The notes under the pieces are model-generated. The model had not been told where the DNA came from. It ran no database searches and saw only the letters and a program-made list of their open reading frames with translations. From assembly GCF_014203425.1 (NCBI RefSeq), contig NZ_JACHJC010000001.1:2914001-2978000 (forward strand): a stretch of 64,000 nt of DNA, given 5' to 3'. Both the position numbers and the translations under genes were made by a program. Below, piece after piece: positions 18,032 through 26,942 of the stretch. Each line of letters opens with the position of its first letter. Position 1 is the first letter of the stretch. Origin of the DNA: Micromonospora echinospora (lineage in GTDB: Bacteria > Actinomycetota > Actinomycetes > Mycobacteriales > Micromonosporaceae).

Positions 18032-18669
18032 CGCACCCGCTCCAACACCGGGGGTACCAGGCCGATGTCGTCGACCTCGGCGGGCGTCTGGCCCACGATC
18101 TCGCCCCGGCGGAACGGTTCCAGCGCGGTACGAAACAGGATCTTCACGTCGAGCCAGAGGGACCAGTTGTCGAGGTAGGAGACGTCGAGGTCGAGCCGCT
18201 GGCCGAACGTTAGGGAGCGGCGCCCGCTGACCTGAGTGAGGCCGGTGATGCCGGGACGGCATTCGTGGCGGCGGGCGTGGTGGGCGCTGTACCGGGGCAG
18301 GTACTCCATGACCAGCGGGCGGGGGCCGACGAGGCTCATCCGGCCGGTGAGGACCAGGGTTAGTTCGGGAAGTTCGTCCAGGCTGGTACGGCGGAGGAAT
18401 CGCCCGAGCCGGGTGGTCCGGATCTCGTCGGTGGTCCACGGCTCCTCGCCGGGCCGCGGATCCCGCATTGTTCGGAACTTGTGCAAGGTGAACGGTTCGC
18501 CGTGCAGGCCGGGTCGTACCTGGCGGAACAGCACCGGCCCGCCCGACGTCATCAGGATCGCCAGTGCGATGACGGCGATGACCGGGCTGAACAACGCCAG
18601 CAGCACTGCCGCGCCGACGATGTCCAGGGCTCTCTTCGCGCGTGAGGCCGCTACCACGACCGACTCCAT
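18028..18669 (-). CDS. Undecaprenyl-phosphate sugar phosphotransferase (PglC-like initiating transferase)
   Basis: A 213-aa protein containing only the catalytic bacterial sugar transferase domain. It has a re-entrant/membrane helix after KRALDIVGAAVLL (14-44), the GGPVLFRQVRPG and TLHKFRTMR loops, the catalytic Asp-Glu pair in TSLDELPEL, and GRMSLVGPRPL then RPGITGLTQVSGR. It would transfer a sugar-1-phosphate from UDP-sugar to undecaprenyl phosphate on the cytoplasmic face, starting repeat-unit assembly. The size matches PglC-type enzymes and not the ~470-aa WbaP/WcaJ type. It is coupled to the downstream aminotransferase-like gene through a GTGA overlap. Confidence 0.92.
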   Translation of the reverse strand: MESVVVAASRAKRALDIVGAAVLLALFSPVIAVIALAILMTSGGPVLFRQVRPGLHGEPFTLHKFRTMRDPRPGEEPWTTDEIRTTRLGRFLRRTSLDELPELTLVLTGRMSLVGPRPLVMEYLPRYSAHHARRHECRPGITGLTQVSGRRSLTFGQRLDLDVSYLDNWSLWLDVKILFRTALEPFRRGEIVGQTPAEVDDIGLVPPVLERVR

Positions 18670-18813
18670 TCTCGCCGCCGGGCGGCGTCTACTCTCCGCT
18701 TCGCCTCCGGTCAGGTCAGGGACGCGACGGCAACGGGCGGACCGATTTAGCCATTTTAGGGAGGTTTTGAGCGGTTATTGGGCGTATGGCGACTTCAGGT
18801 GGAGACGCGATCG

Positions 18814-19920
18814 TCATCGCGGCGCCGTCGGCGGACCGGCCTCTTCCGGTATCTGCTGGCGGTACTGCGGAAAGAACTCCGGGTCGGGTTGCCAGGCCGG
18901 ATCGCGCCGGGCCGCCTCTGCGTGATGTGCCTCGGTGAGCCGGTCGTAGCGATTTCGGTCGAGCACCCGGCTGCCGGTCGAGTACGTCACCAGGTTGTCC
19001 GGGGCAAAGGCCCGCTTGTAGCGGAAGATGCCGTCGTCCGGCGCGTACCCGCCACCGAGGATGAACCGGTGCCGTCCCTGCTCCCGACCCCAGCGGAAGA
19101 TCTCGAACTTGAGCAGGTCATTCGGGCGGAGGTCGAACGACTCCTCCTCGGTGCCGCCGAGGAACGAGTACATGTTCCGAGCGGAGAGGAGTACCACCTC
19201 GGTCGAGACGACACGACCGGCGTGCCGGGCGTGGAACAGCACTGCCTGGCCCGGCAGCTCGCGCAGCAACGTACCGAAGAAGGAGCGGGGGAAGTGGTAG
19301 CCGGCGGCGGCCTGCCGGCGGTGCATGGTGGAGGCGTAGATGCGCAGGAAGTCGTCGAGCCCCGCGCCGGACTCGTCCACCTCGATCGTCACGCCCTCGC
19401 GCCGGGCGCGGTTCACGTTCTTGCGGACCTTGTGCTCGAACTCCCGCCACATCTGCTCCGGTGGCGTTCGCAGGTCCCGCACCACGTTGACGAGTCGTGG
19501 CTGGACCTGGCCGGGATAGGGCAGCAGCTCGTCCCGGAACAGGTGCAGGCGGCAGAACTCGGTGAGGACCCGCCGGGAACGGCAGAACTCGTCAAAGGCG
19601 AGCCAGAACGACTTGGCCCCTACTTCGTCCATGCCCTCGTGGAAGGCCCCGCCGCTGCCGCCGTACGGGCTGGTGATGTCGTACGCCGTAGGGCCGCCGT
19701 CGACGAGGTGGGCAGCGTCGATCGGCCGCAGCAGGAACGGATAGAGGACGAAGCCGTCTCCGCTGCGTGCGTACGCGGCCAGCGGCTCGGCCCGATCCCC
19801 GGCGAAGAGTCGCACGTACGCCGGGTGGGCGCACACCTCCCGCCCGCTCCACGCCTCGTAGGCGGCCAGCCAGCGCGCTTCGTCCGCCGGCTCGCGGGCG
19901 TTCCAGATTTCCAGCTCCAT
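18814..19920 (-). CDS. FemAB/GNAT-like acyltransferase of the polysaccharide locus
   Basis: A 368-aa protein of the GNAT-fold FemAB-like family often found in exopolysaccharide clusters. Evidence is the central basic helix FEHKVRKNVNRARREGVTIE, which matches the family's conserved KxRxxIRKA-type region. It is followed by FGTLLREL, STEVVLLSARNMYSFLGGT, the NDLLKFEIFRWGREQG helix and YRFILGGGYAPDDGIFRYKR-like motifs. It may acylate or aminoacylate an amino sugar produced by the adjacent DegT enzyme (inference). The ATG at 19918-19920 is preferred because GGAG lies 8 nt upstream; the GTG three codons earlier is directly against it. It is 22 nt downstream of the DegT gene. Confidence 0.72.
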   Translation of the reverse strand: MELEIWNAREPADEARWLAAYEAWSGREVCAHPAYVRLFAGDRAEPLAAYARSGDGFVLYPFLLRPIDAAHLVDGGPTAYDITSPYGGSGGAFHEGMDEVGAKSFWLAFDEFCRSRRVLTEFCRLHLFRDELLPYPGQVQPRLVNVVRDLRTPPEQMWREFEHKVRKNVNRARREGVTIEVDESGAGLDDFLRIYASTMHRRQAAAGYHFPRSFFGTLLRELPGQAVLFHARHAGRVVSTEVVLLSARNMYSFLGGTEEESFDLRPNDLLKFEIFRWGREQGRHRFILGGGYAPDDGIFRYKRAFAPDNLVTYSTGSRVLDRNRYDRLTEAHHAEAARRDPAWQPDPEFFPQYRQQIPEEAGPPTAPR

Positions 19921-19942
19921 CAGCGCCACTCCAGGTCGGAGG

Positions 19943-21112
19943 TCAACCGCGGTCGAGGAAGTCGGTGATCGTGGCGGCCACCCGCTCCACCTGGTCCTGT
20001 CTCATCCCGGAACCGCTGGGCAGGGTCAGGCCGTCCGCGAAGAGCCGTTCGGCTGCCCCGGAGAGCACGGCGTGTGCACCGGCGAAGACCGGCTGGAGGT
20101 GCAGGGGCTTCCATACCGGCCGGGTCTCGACGTGATGGGCCGCCAGATGGCGAGCGAGGTCCGCGGCCCGCCACCCGGTGACCGCCGGGTCGACGACGAT
20201 GGTGGTGAGCCAGCAATTGGCACCCGCGTCCTGGTCGGCGAGCAGGCTGACTCCCCGGGTGGCGCCGAAGAGCTCGGCGTAGCGGACGCGGTGGGCCCTC
20301 CGTCGGGCCAACATGCCGTCGAGCCGGCGCAACTGCGCCCGGCCGAGTGCGGCGAGCAGATTGCTGAGCCGATAGTTGTAACCGGTGTCGACGTGTTCGT
20401 AGTGCGGCACCGGCTGGCGGGCCTGGCTGGCCAGGTAACGGCAGCGGGACACGAGGTCGGCGTCGTCGGACACCAGCATCCCGCCACCGGACGTCGTGAT
20501 GATCTTGTTGCCGTTGAACGACAGCGCCGCCGCGCGACCGAAGGAGGCCGCCGGCCGGCCGGCGTGCACCGCGCCGAGCGCTTCCGCGGCGTCCTCCACG
20601 ATCGCCACGCCTGCCTTCTCGCAGATGGGCACAATCCGGGTGTAGTTGGCACAGGATCCGAACATGTCCACGGGCAGTACGGCGGACACCCGTCGCCCGG
20701 CCCGCCGCAGGTCCGTCAACGCCTGCTCCAGTAGATCCGGGTCGAGGTTGCCGGTCGTCGGCTCGCAGTCGACGAAGACCGGCTCGGCGCCGGTGTAGAC
20801 GGCCGCGTTGGCGGTCGCGACGAAGGTCAGCGTGGGCACGACCACGACGTCGCCGGGGCGAGTGCCGAGGGCGACCAGCGCCAGGTGGAGCGCCGCGGTG
20901 CCCGAGGAGAGAGCAACGGCATGTGCCCGTCCGGTCCGCTCGGCGACCTCACGCTCGAACGCGTCGAGCTCGGGGCCGACCGGAGCGATCCACCCGCTGC
21001 GCATCGCGTTGAGTAGGAACGACTCCTCCAGTGGGCCGACGTCCGGGGGCGAGAGCAGCACCGGCTCCGCCACCGCCGGATGCCGCCCCGCGACCTGTTC
21101 GCGTACCACCAT
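19943..21112 (-). CDS. DegT/DnrJ/EryC1/StrS-family sugar aminotransferase
   Basis: A 389-aa PLP-dependent nucleotide-sugar aminotransferase. It has SSGTAALHLAL (69-79) for PLP phosphate binding, Asp174 in IVEDAAEALGA, the Schiff-base Lys203 in LSFNGNKIITTSGGG, and the typical GYNYRLSNLLAALGRAQL and RPVWKPLH motifs. Such enzymes aminate 4-keto-6-deoxy or 3-keto nucleotide sugars (perosamine, bacillosamine, viosamine types). The ATG at 21110-21112 is preferred because a G-rich ribosome site lies 8 nt upstream. It is the first gene of the minus-strand arm: DegT, FemAB-like, sugar transferase, second aminotransferase. No dehydratase (PglF/RmlB-like) is present, so the keto-sugar must come from elsewhere. 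Confidence 0.9.
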   Translation of the reverse strand: MVVREQVAGRHPAVAEPVLLSPPDVGPLEESFLLNAMRSGWIAPVGPELDAFEREVAERTGRAHAVALSSGTAALHLALVALGTRPGDVVVVPTLTFVATANAAVYTGAEPVFVDCEPTTGNLDPDLLEQALTDLRRAGRRVSAVLPVDMFGSCANYTRIVPICEKAGVAIVEDAAEALGAVHAGRPAASFGRAAALSFNGNKIITTSGGGMLVSDDADLVSRCRYLASQARQPVPHYEHVDTGYNYRLSNLLAALGRAQLRRLDGMLARRRAHRVRYAELFGATRGVSLLADQDAGANCWLTTIVVDPAVTGWRAADLARHLAAHHVETRPVWKPLHLQPVFAGAHAVLSGAAERLFADGLTLPSGSGMRQDQVERVAATITDFLDRG

Positions 21113-21300
21113 GCCGGTCACCCCCCGCTCGCCTACGGGAAGGTCAACGAGTCGGTCGCCAGCCGGTGTTGCCCTGATCTGAACAAGAATGTCTTTCCAT
21201 CCCGCCCGTTCTGTCTGCCTCCACCGCGGCCCGGATGCGGCCGGTAGCGTCCCGGTCGGCGGTGCGGACCCAGCCACCGCCGGGCTGGTGGGAGCTGGGG

Positions 21301-22165
21301 ATGTTGCACCTGCGGATCATCGTGCCGGCCGACCGGTCGGCCGCCGCGACGGAACTGCTCGCCGCCCACCCGGGCGTCACTCACCTCGCCGTGATACCGG
21401 GCGCGGCCCGGCAGCCCGCCGGTGATCTAATTCTGTGCGACGTGGTGCGGGAGAGCGCGGACCAGGCGTTCAAGGCATTGCGGGATCTCGTGAGCAGACG
21501 GTCCTCACCGGCACGTTCCTCGCCCTGATCGTGGTGGCCACCATGATCGCCGGGATCGGTGTGCTGCTGGATCAGCCCATCCTGATCGTCGGCGCGATGG
21601 TGGTCGGCCCGGAGTTCGGCCCGCTCGCCGCGCTCTGTGTGGCGTTGCTGCGGCGTCAGCCGGCCGCTCGGTGCAGGCCCTGACCGTCGGCTTCGTCGTC
21701 GCCATGGCGGCCACCGTGCTGAGCACCTGGGCGCTCACCGCAGCCGGCCTGGTCGGCCGGGACATGCTGCTGGCGGAACGGCCGATGACCGACTTCATCT
21801 GGCGGCCCGACGCGTTGTCCTGGGTGGTGGGCCTGCTCGCCGGCGTGGCCGGCATGCTGTCGCTGACCTCGAAGAAGTCCGGGTCGCTGGTGGGTGTGCT
21901 GATCTCGGTGACCACCGTGCCGGCGGCGGCGAACGTCGCTGTCGCGTCCGCGTACGGCGTGTGGCACGAGGCGGCCGGCTCCGCCCTCCAACTGGTGATC
22001 AACCTGGCCGCGATCGTGCTCGCCGGGCTGCTCACGCTCGTGGTCCAGCTCTGCTGGTGGCGGCACGTCGCCCGGCGGGCTGCGCACGCGGTGCCACGGC
22101 AGCGGGCAGATCGGCGTCCGGCTCCGGTCAGCGCCAGTCGTCGCCCGCGTCGAGACGACGGCTGA
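21301..22165 (+). pseudogene. DUF389 family membrane protein, decayed (internal deletion plus frameshift)
   Basis: Three plus-strand frames together read as one DUF389 protein. The first (from ATG 21301, GGAG 6 nt upstream) gives the N-terminal domain MLHLRIIVPADRS to ADQAFKALRDL. The second (about 21495-21655) resumes with EQTVLTGTFLALIVVATMIA and VGAMVVGPEFGPLAALCVAL. The third (from about 21656) continues AGRSVQALTVGFVVAM to WWRHVARRAA. Intact homologues have about 35-40 more residues between the first two blocks, so the first break is a deletion with frame change near 21490-21500. The second is a 1-nt loss near 21650-21660. It overlaps the convergent hypothetical gene by 38 nt. Sequencing error could explain the second break but hardly the deletion. 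Confidence 0.8.
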
Positions 22166-22562
22166 GCAGCGTCGCCAGCGGCACCGACTCGCCGTCACGG
22201 CCGCCCCGGCCGACCACCAGCGGCGGCGCGCTGGGCGGCGGGTCCGCCCCGAGCAGCCGCGCCCGCAGGCCCGGCGGCACGGTGAGCAGGTAGAACCGCC
22301 CCTCGGTGTCCACCGCGCGGCTGTGCGCCCGATCGACGTACCAGCCGGTGATCCGCGTGCGGTAGCGACCGCGTCCGTCATGGCCGGTCGCGGTCAGCCG
22401 GTTGGCGCGCAGCCCGCGGCGCAGCGCCTCGGCGGCGAACCGGGCCACGAGATCCGCGGCCTCCGCCTGCTCGGCCTCGCGTTCCCGGGCGGCGGCCTCC
22501 GCGTGCGCCCGCACCGCGTGGCGTTGCCGCTCCCGCCACCGCTCGTCGTCCTCGCCACCCAC
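22128..22562 (-). CDS. Conserved hypothetical protein
   Basis: 144 aa, family not recognised. The first ~45 residues are a highly charged helix (RWRERQRHAVRAHAEAAARE) likely to form a coiled coil. Then comes a small alpha/beta region containing GRYRTRITGWYVDRAHSRAV and GRFYLLTVPPGLRARLLG, and a Pro/Gly-rich tail. No signal peptide or membrane segment. The start is GTG at 22560-22562. Codon use matches neighbouring genes, which supports it being real. Its last 38 nt overlap the decayed DUF389 gene on the other strand. A large palindrome lies just upstream (22599-22675). Confidence 0.6.
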   Translation of the reverse strand: MGGEDDERWRERQRHAVRAHAEAAAREREAEQAEAADLVARFAAEALRRGLRANRLTATGHDGRGRYRTRITGWYVDRAHSRAVDTEGRFYLLTVPPGLRARLLGADPPPSAPPLVVGRGGRDGESVPLATLLSRRLDAGDDWR

Positions 22563-22598
22563 GCCCGCGAGGGTACGCGGAACCGGCGCCGCCCGGCG

Positions 22599-22675
22599 TG
22601 ATCAACTCCAGCTCGCCGAGGTGGTGGTGTCGCGGAGCCTCTGATGCCACCACCTCGGCGAGATTGTGTTGATCA
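22599..22675. repeat. 77-nt interrupted palindrome (REP-like hairpin)
   Basis: Outer arms TGATCAAC (22599-22606) and GTTGATCA (22668-22675) match perfectly. After a symmetric 5-nt internal loop, inner arms CTCGCCGAGGTGGTGG (22612-22627) and CCACCACCTCGGCGAG (22647-22662) match over 16 bp, leaving a 19-nt apical region. It is intergenic, between the start of the 144-aa hypothetical gene and the tex terminator. Its size and symmetry suggest a REP/MITE-type element or a structured RNA. Copy number in the genome cannot be seen from this window. Confidence 0.75.
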
Positions 22676-22763
22676 AGGGTGGTGATGCCGCTGCCTCGGC
22701 GCGTGACCCCTGCCGGACCGCGTGACCGCGACACGGGCCGGCACGTGGCGGTTCCCCGGCGGG

Positions 22764-22804
22764 CGCTGCCGGGCTGAGCCGTTCGTGACCTCAGCCCGGC
22801 AGCG
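22764..22804 (-). terminator. Intrinsic terminator hairpin of tex
   Basis: A perfect 15-bp stem, arms 22764-22778 and 22790-22804 (core GCTGCCGGGCTGAG / CTCAGCCCGGCAGC), with an 11-nt loop. It begins 7 nt past the tex stop codon on the minus strand. There is no U-tract. Confidence 0.7.
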
Positions 22805-22811
22805 GGACGTG

Positions 22812-25295
22812 TCAGGCCAGCCCGGCCCGGCGCAGCGCCTCCGCCATGGCGTCGTTGACCGGGGCGCCGCCACCGCGCCCGGGCCGCTGCTGCTGGCCAC
22901 CGCGCGACGCGCCGCCCTGTCCGCCGCCGCGTTGCCCGCCGCCGTCCGAGCCGCCGCGTTGGCCGCCTCCGCTCTGCCCGCCGCCCGAGCCGCCGCGCTG
23001 GCCGCCGCCCTGGCCGCCCCGCCCCTGGCCGCCCGGCCGAGGGCTGGCGCCGCCCCGGTCCCGTCGGCCGTCGCCGCCCGCCGGGCGTCCGCCGCCGGCC
23101 GGCGCCTCGTCCTCCAAGCGCAGCGTCAGCGAGATCCGCTTGCGCGGCACGTCCACGTCGAGCACCCGGACCTTCACCACGTCGCCGGACTTCACCACGT
23201 CACGGGGGTCCTTGACGAAGGTGTGCGACATGGCCGAGACGTGCACCAGACCGTCCTGGTGCACGCCCACGTCGACGAACGCGCCGAACGCGGCCACGTT
23301 CGTGACCACGCCTTCCAGCACCATGCCCGGCGTCAGGTCGCTGATCTTCTCCACGCCCTCGACGAACGTGGCGGTGCGGAACTCCGGGCGCGGGTCGCGG
23401 CCCGGCTTCTCCAGCTCGGCCAGGATGTCGGTGACGGTGGGCAGGCCGAACGTGTCGTCGACGAAGTCGGTGGCGCGCAGGCCGCGCAGAATGGCGGACC
23501 TGCCGATCAGCGCGCGCAGGTCCTGCCCGGTGGAGGAGAGGATGCGGCGCACCACCGGGTACGCCTCGGGGTGCACGCTGGAGGAGTCCAGCGGGTCGTC
23601 GCCGCCGGGGATGCGCAGGAAGCCCGCGCACTGCTCGAACGCCTTGGGCCCGAGCCGCGGCACCTTCTTCAACTCCGCCCGCGTACGGAACGGCCCGTTG
23701 GCGTCGCGGTGCAGCACGATGTTCTCGGCCAGCCCGGCGCCGATGCCGGAGACCCGGGTGAGCAGCGGCGCGGAGGCGGTGTTGACGTCGACGCCGACGC
23801 CGTTGACGCAGTCCTCCACCACCGCGTCCAGCGAGCGGGACAGCTTCACCTCGGACAGGTCGTGCTGGTACTGCCCGACGCCGATCGACCGCGGGTCGAT
23901 CTTCACCAGCTCGGCGAGCGGATCCTGGAGGCGGCGGGCGATCGACACCGCGCCGCGCAGCGAGACGTCCAGGCCGGGCAGCTCCTGCGAGGCGTACGCG
24001 GAGGCGGAGTAGACCGACGCGCCGGCCTCGGAGACCACGACCTTGGTCAGCTTCAACTCCGGGTGCTGCTTGATCAGGTCGGCGGCGAGCTTGTCGGTCT
24101 CCCGGCTGGCGGTGCCGTTGCCGATCGCGACCAGTTCGACGCCGTGCGCGGCGGCGAGCGTGGCGAGCGTGTGCAGCGAGGCGTCCCACTGCCGGCGCGG
24201 CTCGTGCGGGTAGATCGTGTCGGTGGCGACCACCTTGCCGGTGGCGTCGACGACTGCCACCTTCACGCCGGTGCGCAGGCCCGGGTCCAGGCCCATGGTG
24301 GGACGCGCGCCGGCCGGCGCGGCCAGCAGCAGGTCGCGCAGGTTGGTGGCGAAGACCCGCACGGCCTCCTCCTCGGCCACCTGCCAGAGCCGCATCCGCA
24401 GGTCCGCGCCGAGGTGGATGAGGATCCGGGTACGCCAGGCCCAGCGCACCGTGTCCGCCAGCCACTTGTCGGCGGGCCGTCCCTGGTCGCTGACGCCGAA
24501 GCGTCCCGCCACGGCGGCCTCGTAGCGGCTGGGGCCGGTGGTCGCGTCGGCGTCCCCGTCGGCCTCCGGGTCCATGGTCAGCTCCAGCACGCCCTCCTTC
24601 TCGCCCCGGAACATGGCGAGGATGCGGTGCGAGGGCAGCTTCGGGTACGGCTCGGCGAAGTCGAAGTAGTCGGCGAACTTCGCCCCGGCGGTCTCCTGGC
24701 CCTCGCGTACCCGGGAGACCAGGCGGCCCCGCGACCACATCTGCTCGCGCAGCGTGCCGATCAGGTCGGCGTCCTCGGCGAAGCGCTCGATCAGGATGGC
24801 CCGCGCCCCGTCGAGCGCTGCCGCGGCGTCCGCGACGCCCTTGTCCGGGTCGGCGAACCCGGCGGCGACCGCCTTCGGGTCCTGCGTCGGGTCGGACAGC
24901 AGCGTGTCCGCGAGCGGCTCCAGCCCGGCCTCGCGGGCGATCTGCGCGCGGGTGCGCCGCTTCGGCTTGTAGGGCAGGTAGATGTCCTCCAGGCGCGACT
25001 TCGAGTCGGCGGCGAGGATCTGCGCCTCCAGCGCCTCGTCGAGCTTGCCCTGGCTGCGGATCGACTCCAGCACCGCCGCGCGCCGCTCGTCCAGCTCGCG
25101 CAGGTAGCGCAGGCGCTCCTCCAGCGTGCGCAGCTGCGCGTCGTCGAGCAGGCCGGTGGCCTCCTTGCGGTAGCGGGCGATGAACGGCACTGTGGCGCCG
25201 CCGTCGAGCAGCTCGACTGCTGCCCGCACCTGACGTTCGGCGACGCCGAGTTCCTCGGCGATCCGCTGGTGCACTGACTGGGTCACGATTGTCAT
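22812..25295 (-). CDS. tex: Tex-family RNA-binding transcription accessory protein (YhgF-like)
   Basis: An 827-aa Tex protein. It has the N-terminal helical Tex domain ([20 protein letters not shown], about 35-54), a YqgF/RuvC-like domain ([18 protein letters not shown]), a helix-hairpin-helix region ([20 protein letters not shown]) and a C-terminal S1 domain ([20 protein letters not shown], then [12 protein letters not shown]). The last ~65 residues are a low-complexity tail of GGQ/RGG-type repeats ([13 protein letters not shown] and variants), an addition to the ~720-770-aa core that could extend RNA binding. The ATG at 25293-25295 is chosen as [17 protein letters not shown] is the usual start; its spacing to AAGG is short. 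A strong hairpin follows the stop. Confidence 0.95.
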   Translation of the reverse strand: MTIVTQSVHQRIAEELGVAERQVRAAVELLDGGATVPFIARYRKEATGLLDDAQLRTLEERLRYLRELDERRAAVLESIRSQGKLDEALEAQILAADSKSRLEDIYLPYKPKRRTRAQIAREAGLEPLADTLLSDPTQDPKAVAAGFADPDKGVADAAAALDGARAILIERFAEDADLIGTLREQMWSRGRLVSRVREGQETAGAKFADYFDFAEPYPKLPSHRILAMFRGEKEGVLELTMDPEADGDADATTGPSRYEAAVAGRFGVSDQGRPADKWLADTVRWAWRTRILIHLGADLRMRLWQVAEEEAVRVFATNLRDLLLAAPAGARPTMGLDPGLRTGVKVAVVDATGKVVATDTIYPHEPRRQWDASLHTLATLAAAHGVELVAIGNGTASRETDKLAADLIKQHPELKLTKVVVSEAGASVYSASAYASQELPGLDVSLRGAVSIARRLQDPLAELVKIDPRSIGVGQYQHDLSEVKLSRSLDAVVEDCVNGVGVDVNTASAPLLTRVSGIGAGLAENIVLHRDANGPFRTRAELKKVPRLGPKAFEQCAGFLRIPGGDDPLDSSSVHPEAYPVVRRILSSTGQDLRALIGRSAILRGLRATDFVDDTFGLPTVTDILAELEKPGRDPRPEFRTATFVEGVEKISDLTPGMVLEGVVTNVAAFGAFVDVGVHQDGLVHVSAMSHTFVKDPRDVVKSGDVVKVRVLDVDVPRKRISLTLRLEDEAPAGGGRPAGGDGRRDRGGASPRPGGQGRGGQGGGQRGGSGGGQSGGGQRGGSDGGGQRGGGQGGASRGGQQQRPGRGGGAPVNDAMAEALRRAGLA

Positions 25296-25374
25296 CCGCC
25301 TTCTCGGGTGGGTTCCGCCCTGCATTGTGCCGTTCGCCTCTGACCGGCTGTGCCCGGCCCGCCGCCGTCTGCGC

Positions 25375-25380
25375 TAGCGT
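25375..25380 (+). promoter_or_regulatory. Predicted -10 box of dgt (leaderless)
   Basis: TAGCGT, then GGCGATC (7 nt), then the dgt ATG, with no Shine-Dalgarno. The same hexamer and spacing occur before sdhC and (6 nt) glgC. The tex start at 25295 is 92 nt away on the other strand, so this is a divergent control region. Confidence 0.5.
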
Positions 25381-25387
25381 GGCGATC

Positions 25388-26899
25388 ATGGAGGCACCTG
25401 CGGATCCGCGGGCCCGGCGGCTCTTCGGGGGCAGCGCCCGGGCGCTCGGCGACCTGGCCGCCGGCCCGTTCCGGGCCGACCGGGACCGGATCGTCGGCTC
25501 GCCGTTCTTCGCCCGGCTGAACGGTGTCACCCAGGTGATCAGTCCCGGCGGATCGGGGCTGCTGGTGCACAACCGGCTCACCCACAGCCTGAAGGTGGCC
25601 CAGGTGGCCCGGGCGATCGCGGAGCGGCTGACGGCCGACCCGGCGTACCGGGACCTGCTGGACAAGCTCGGCGGCTGCGACCCGGAGGTGGTGGAGGCGG
25701 CCGCGCTCGCGCACGACCTCGGCCACCCGCCGTTCGGGCATCTGGGGGAGCGGGTGCTGGACCGGCTGGCCCGGCAGCGGCTCGGGCTGGCCGACGGCTT
25801 CGAGGGCAACGCCCAGTCGTACCGGATCGTCACCAGCACCGAGATCCGCGGCGCGGCGACGACCGGGCTGGACCTGACCGCCGCGGTCCGGGCCGCGATG
25901 CTGAAGTACCCGTGGACGCGGCTGGACCACCCCGACCCGCACCCGCGGCACCTCGACCCGGCGCCCCGGGGCGCGGCGGCGCCGCCGGAGGATCCGGAGA
26001 GCGGGTCGGTGAAGTTCGGCGCGTACCGCACCGAGCTGGACGACCTGCGTCAGGCGCGGGAGCCGTTCGCCGGGCGGATCCCGGACTGGCAGCAGACCCC
26101 CGAGGCGTCGGTGATGGACACCGCCGACGACATCGCGTACGCGATCCACGACGTCGAGGACTTCTACCGCGTCGGTGTGCTCCAGCAGGGCGCGGTGGCG
26201 GCCGAGCTGATGGCATGGCAGCGCGAGTGCGGGCACCTGCGGTCGATCACCGCCCCGGCGCTGGAGGGGGCGGGCCGGCGGCCGGGAGCCGCGATCGAGC
26301 GGCTGCGCCGGCAACTGCACCGCAAGGACGCCTGGATCGCCGACGACGAGGCGTTCGCCGCCGCTGTCGAGCACGTCCGCGAGGAACTGGTGGAGGGGCT
26401 GCTGGCGTTGCCGTTCGACGGCTCGATCGAGGCGGAGCAGTACGTCGCCCGGTTCTCCGCCCGCTGGACCACTCGCTTCGTGGACGCCATCACGGTGACC
26501 CCGGAGCCGCACGTCCGCTCCGGGTACGTGCTGCTGACCAAGGCGCAGTGGCACGAGGTGCAGGTGCTCAAGTTCGTCCACCACCGGTTCGTGCTGGCCC
26601 GCCCGGACCTGGCGCTGCACCAGCGCGGCCAGGCCCGGCTGCTGGGCACGCTGGTGGAGGCGCTCTGGGAGTGGCTGCTGGACCCGGACGAGGAGTCCCG
26701 GCTGCCGCGCCGGCTGCACGACCTGGTCGAGCTGGCCGAGGCGGAGCTGCACCCGCGTACCCCGGACCGGATCGGCCGGGCCCGAGGCCGGGCGATCATC
26801 GACTTCGTCGCGCAGCTCACCGACGGCCAGGCGGTGGCGATGCTGGACGCGCTGTCGGGCCGTTCGGGCGCCTTGTGGACGGACGCCTTCGTGTTGTGA
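25388..26899 (+). CDS. dgt: Deoxyguanosinetriphosphate triphosphohydrolase-like HD-domain protein
   Basis: A 503-aa HD-superfamily dNTPase. Metal ligands are seen in NRLTHSLKVAQVAR (His66), AALAHDLGHPPFGHLGE (His109-Asp110 plus two further His) and DTADDIAYAIHDVED, the usual Dgt order. FEGNAQSYRIVT is the family's conserved substrate-region motif. It hydrolyses dNTPs to deoxynucleoside and triphosphate, affecting dNTP pools and phage defence in some bacteria. Length is typical of the longer Dgt class. The start ATG follows a TAGCGT -10 by 7 nt. It ends 43 nt before the convergent GNAT gene. Substrate preference is not deducible. Confidence 0.92.
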   Translation: MEAPADPRARRLFGGSARALGDLAAGPFRADRDRIVGSPFFARLNGVTQVISPGGSGLLVHNRLTHSLKVAQVARAIAERLTADPAYRDLLDKLGGCDPEVVEAAALAHDLGHPPFGHLGERVLDRLARQRLGLADGFEGNAQSYRIVTSTEIRGAATTGLDLTAAVRAAMLKYPWTRLDHPDPHPRHLDPAPRGAAAPPEDPESGSVKFGAYRTELDDLRQAREPFAGRIPDWQQTPEASVMDTADDIAYAIHDVEDFYRVGVLQQGAVAAELMAWQRECGHLRSITAPALEGAGRRPGAAIERLRRQLHRKDAWIADDEAFAAAVEHVREELVEGLLALPFDGSIEAEQYVARFSARWTTRFVDAITVTPEPHVRSGYVLLTKAQWHEVQVLKFVHHRFVLARPDLALHQRGQARLLGTLVEALWEWLLDPDEESRLPRRLHDLVELAEAELHPRTPDRIGRARGRAIIDFVAQLTDGQAVAMLDALSGRSGALWTDAFVL

Positions 26900-26942
26900 C
26901 CCCCCGGGTCAGCGGAGCCCGCTGCCCTCGGCCGGTGAGCGA

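Noticed and set aside
23200..26031. 943-codon minus-strand frame overlapping tex and dgt
   Set aside because: Arg/Gly-rich shadow in another frame of the well-supported tex gene.
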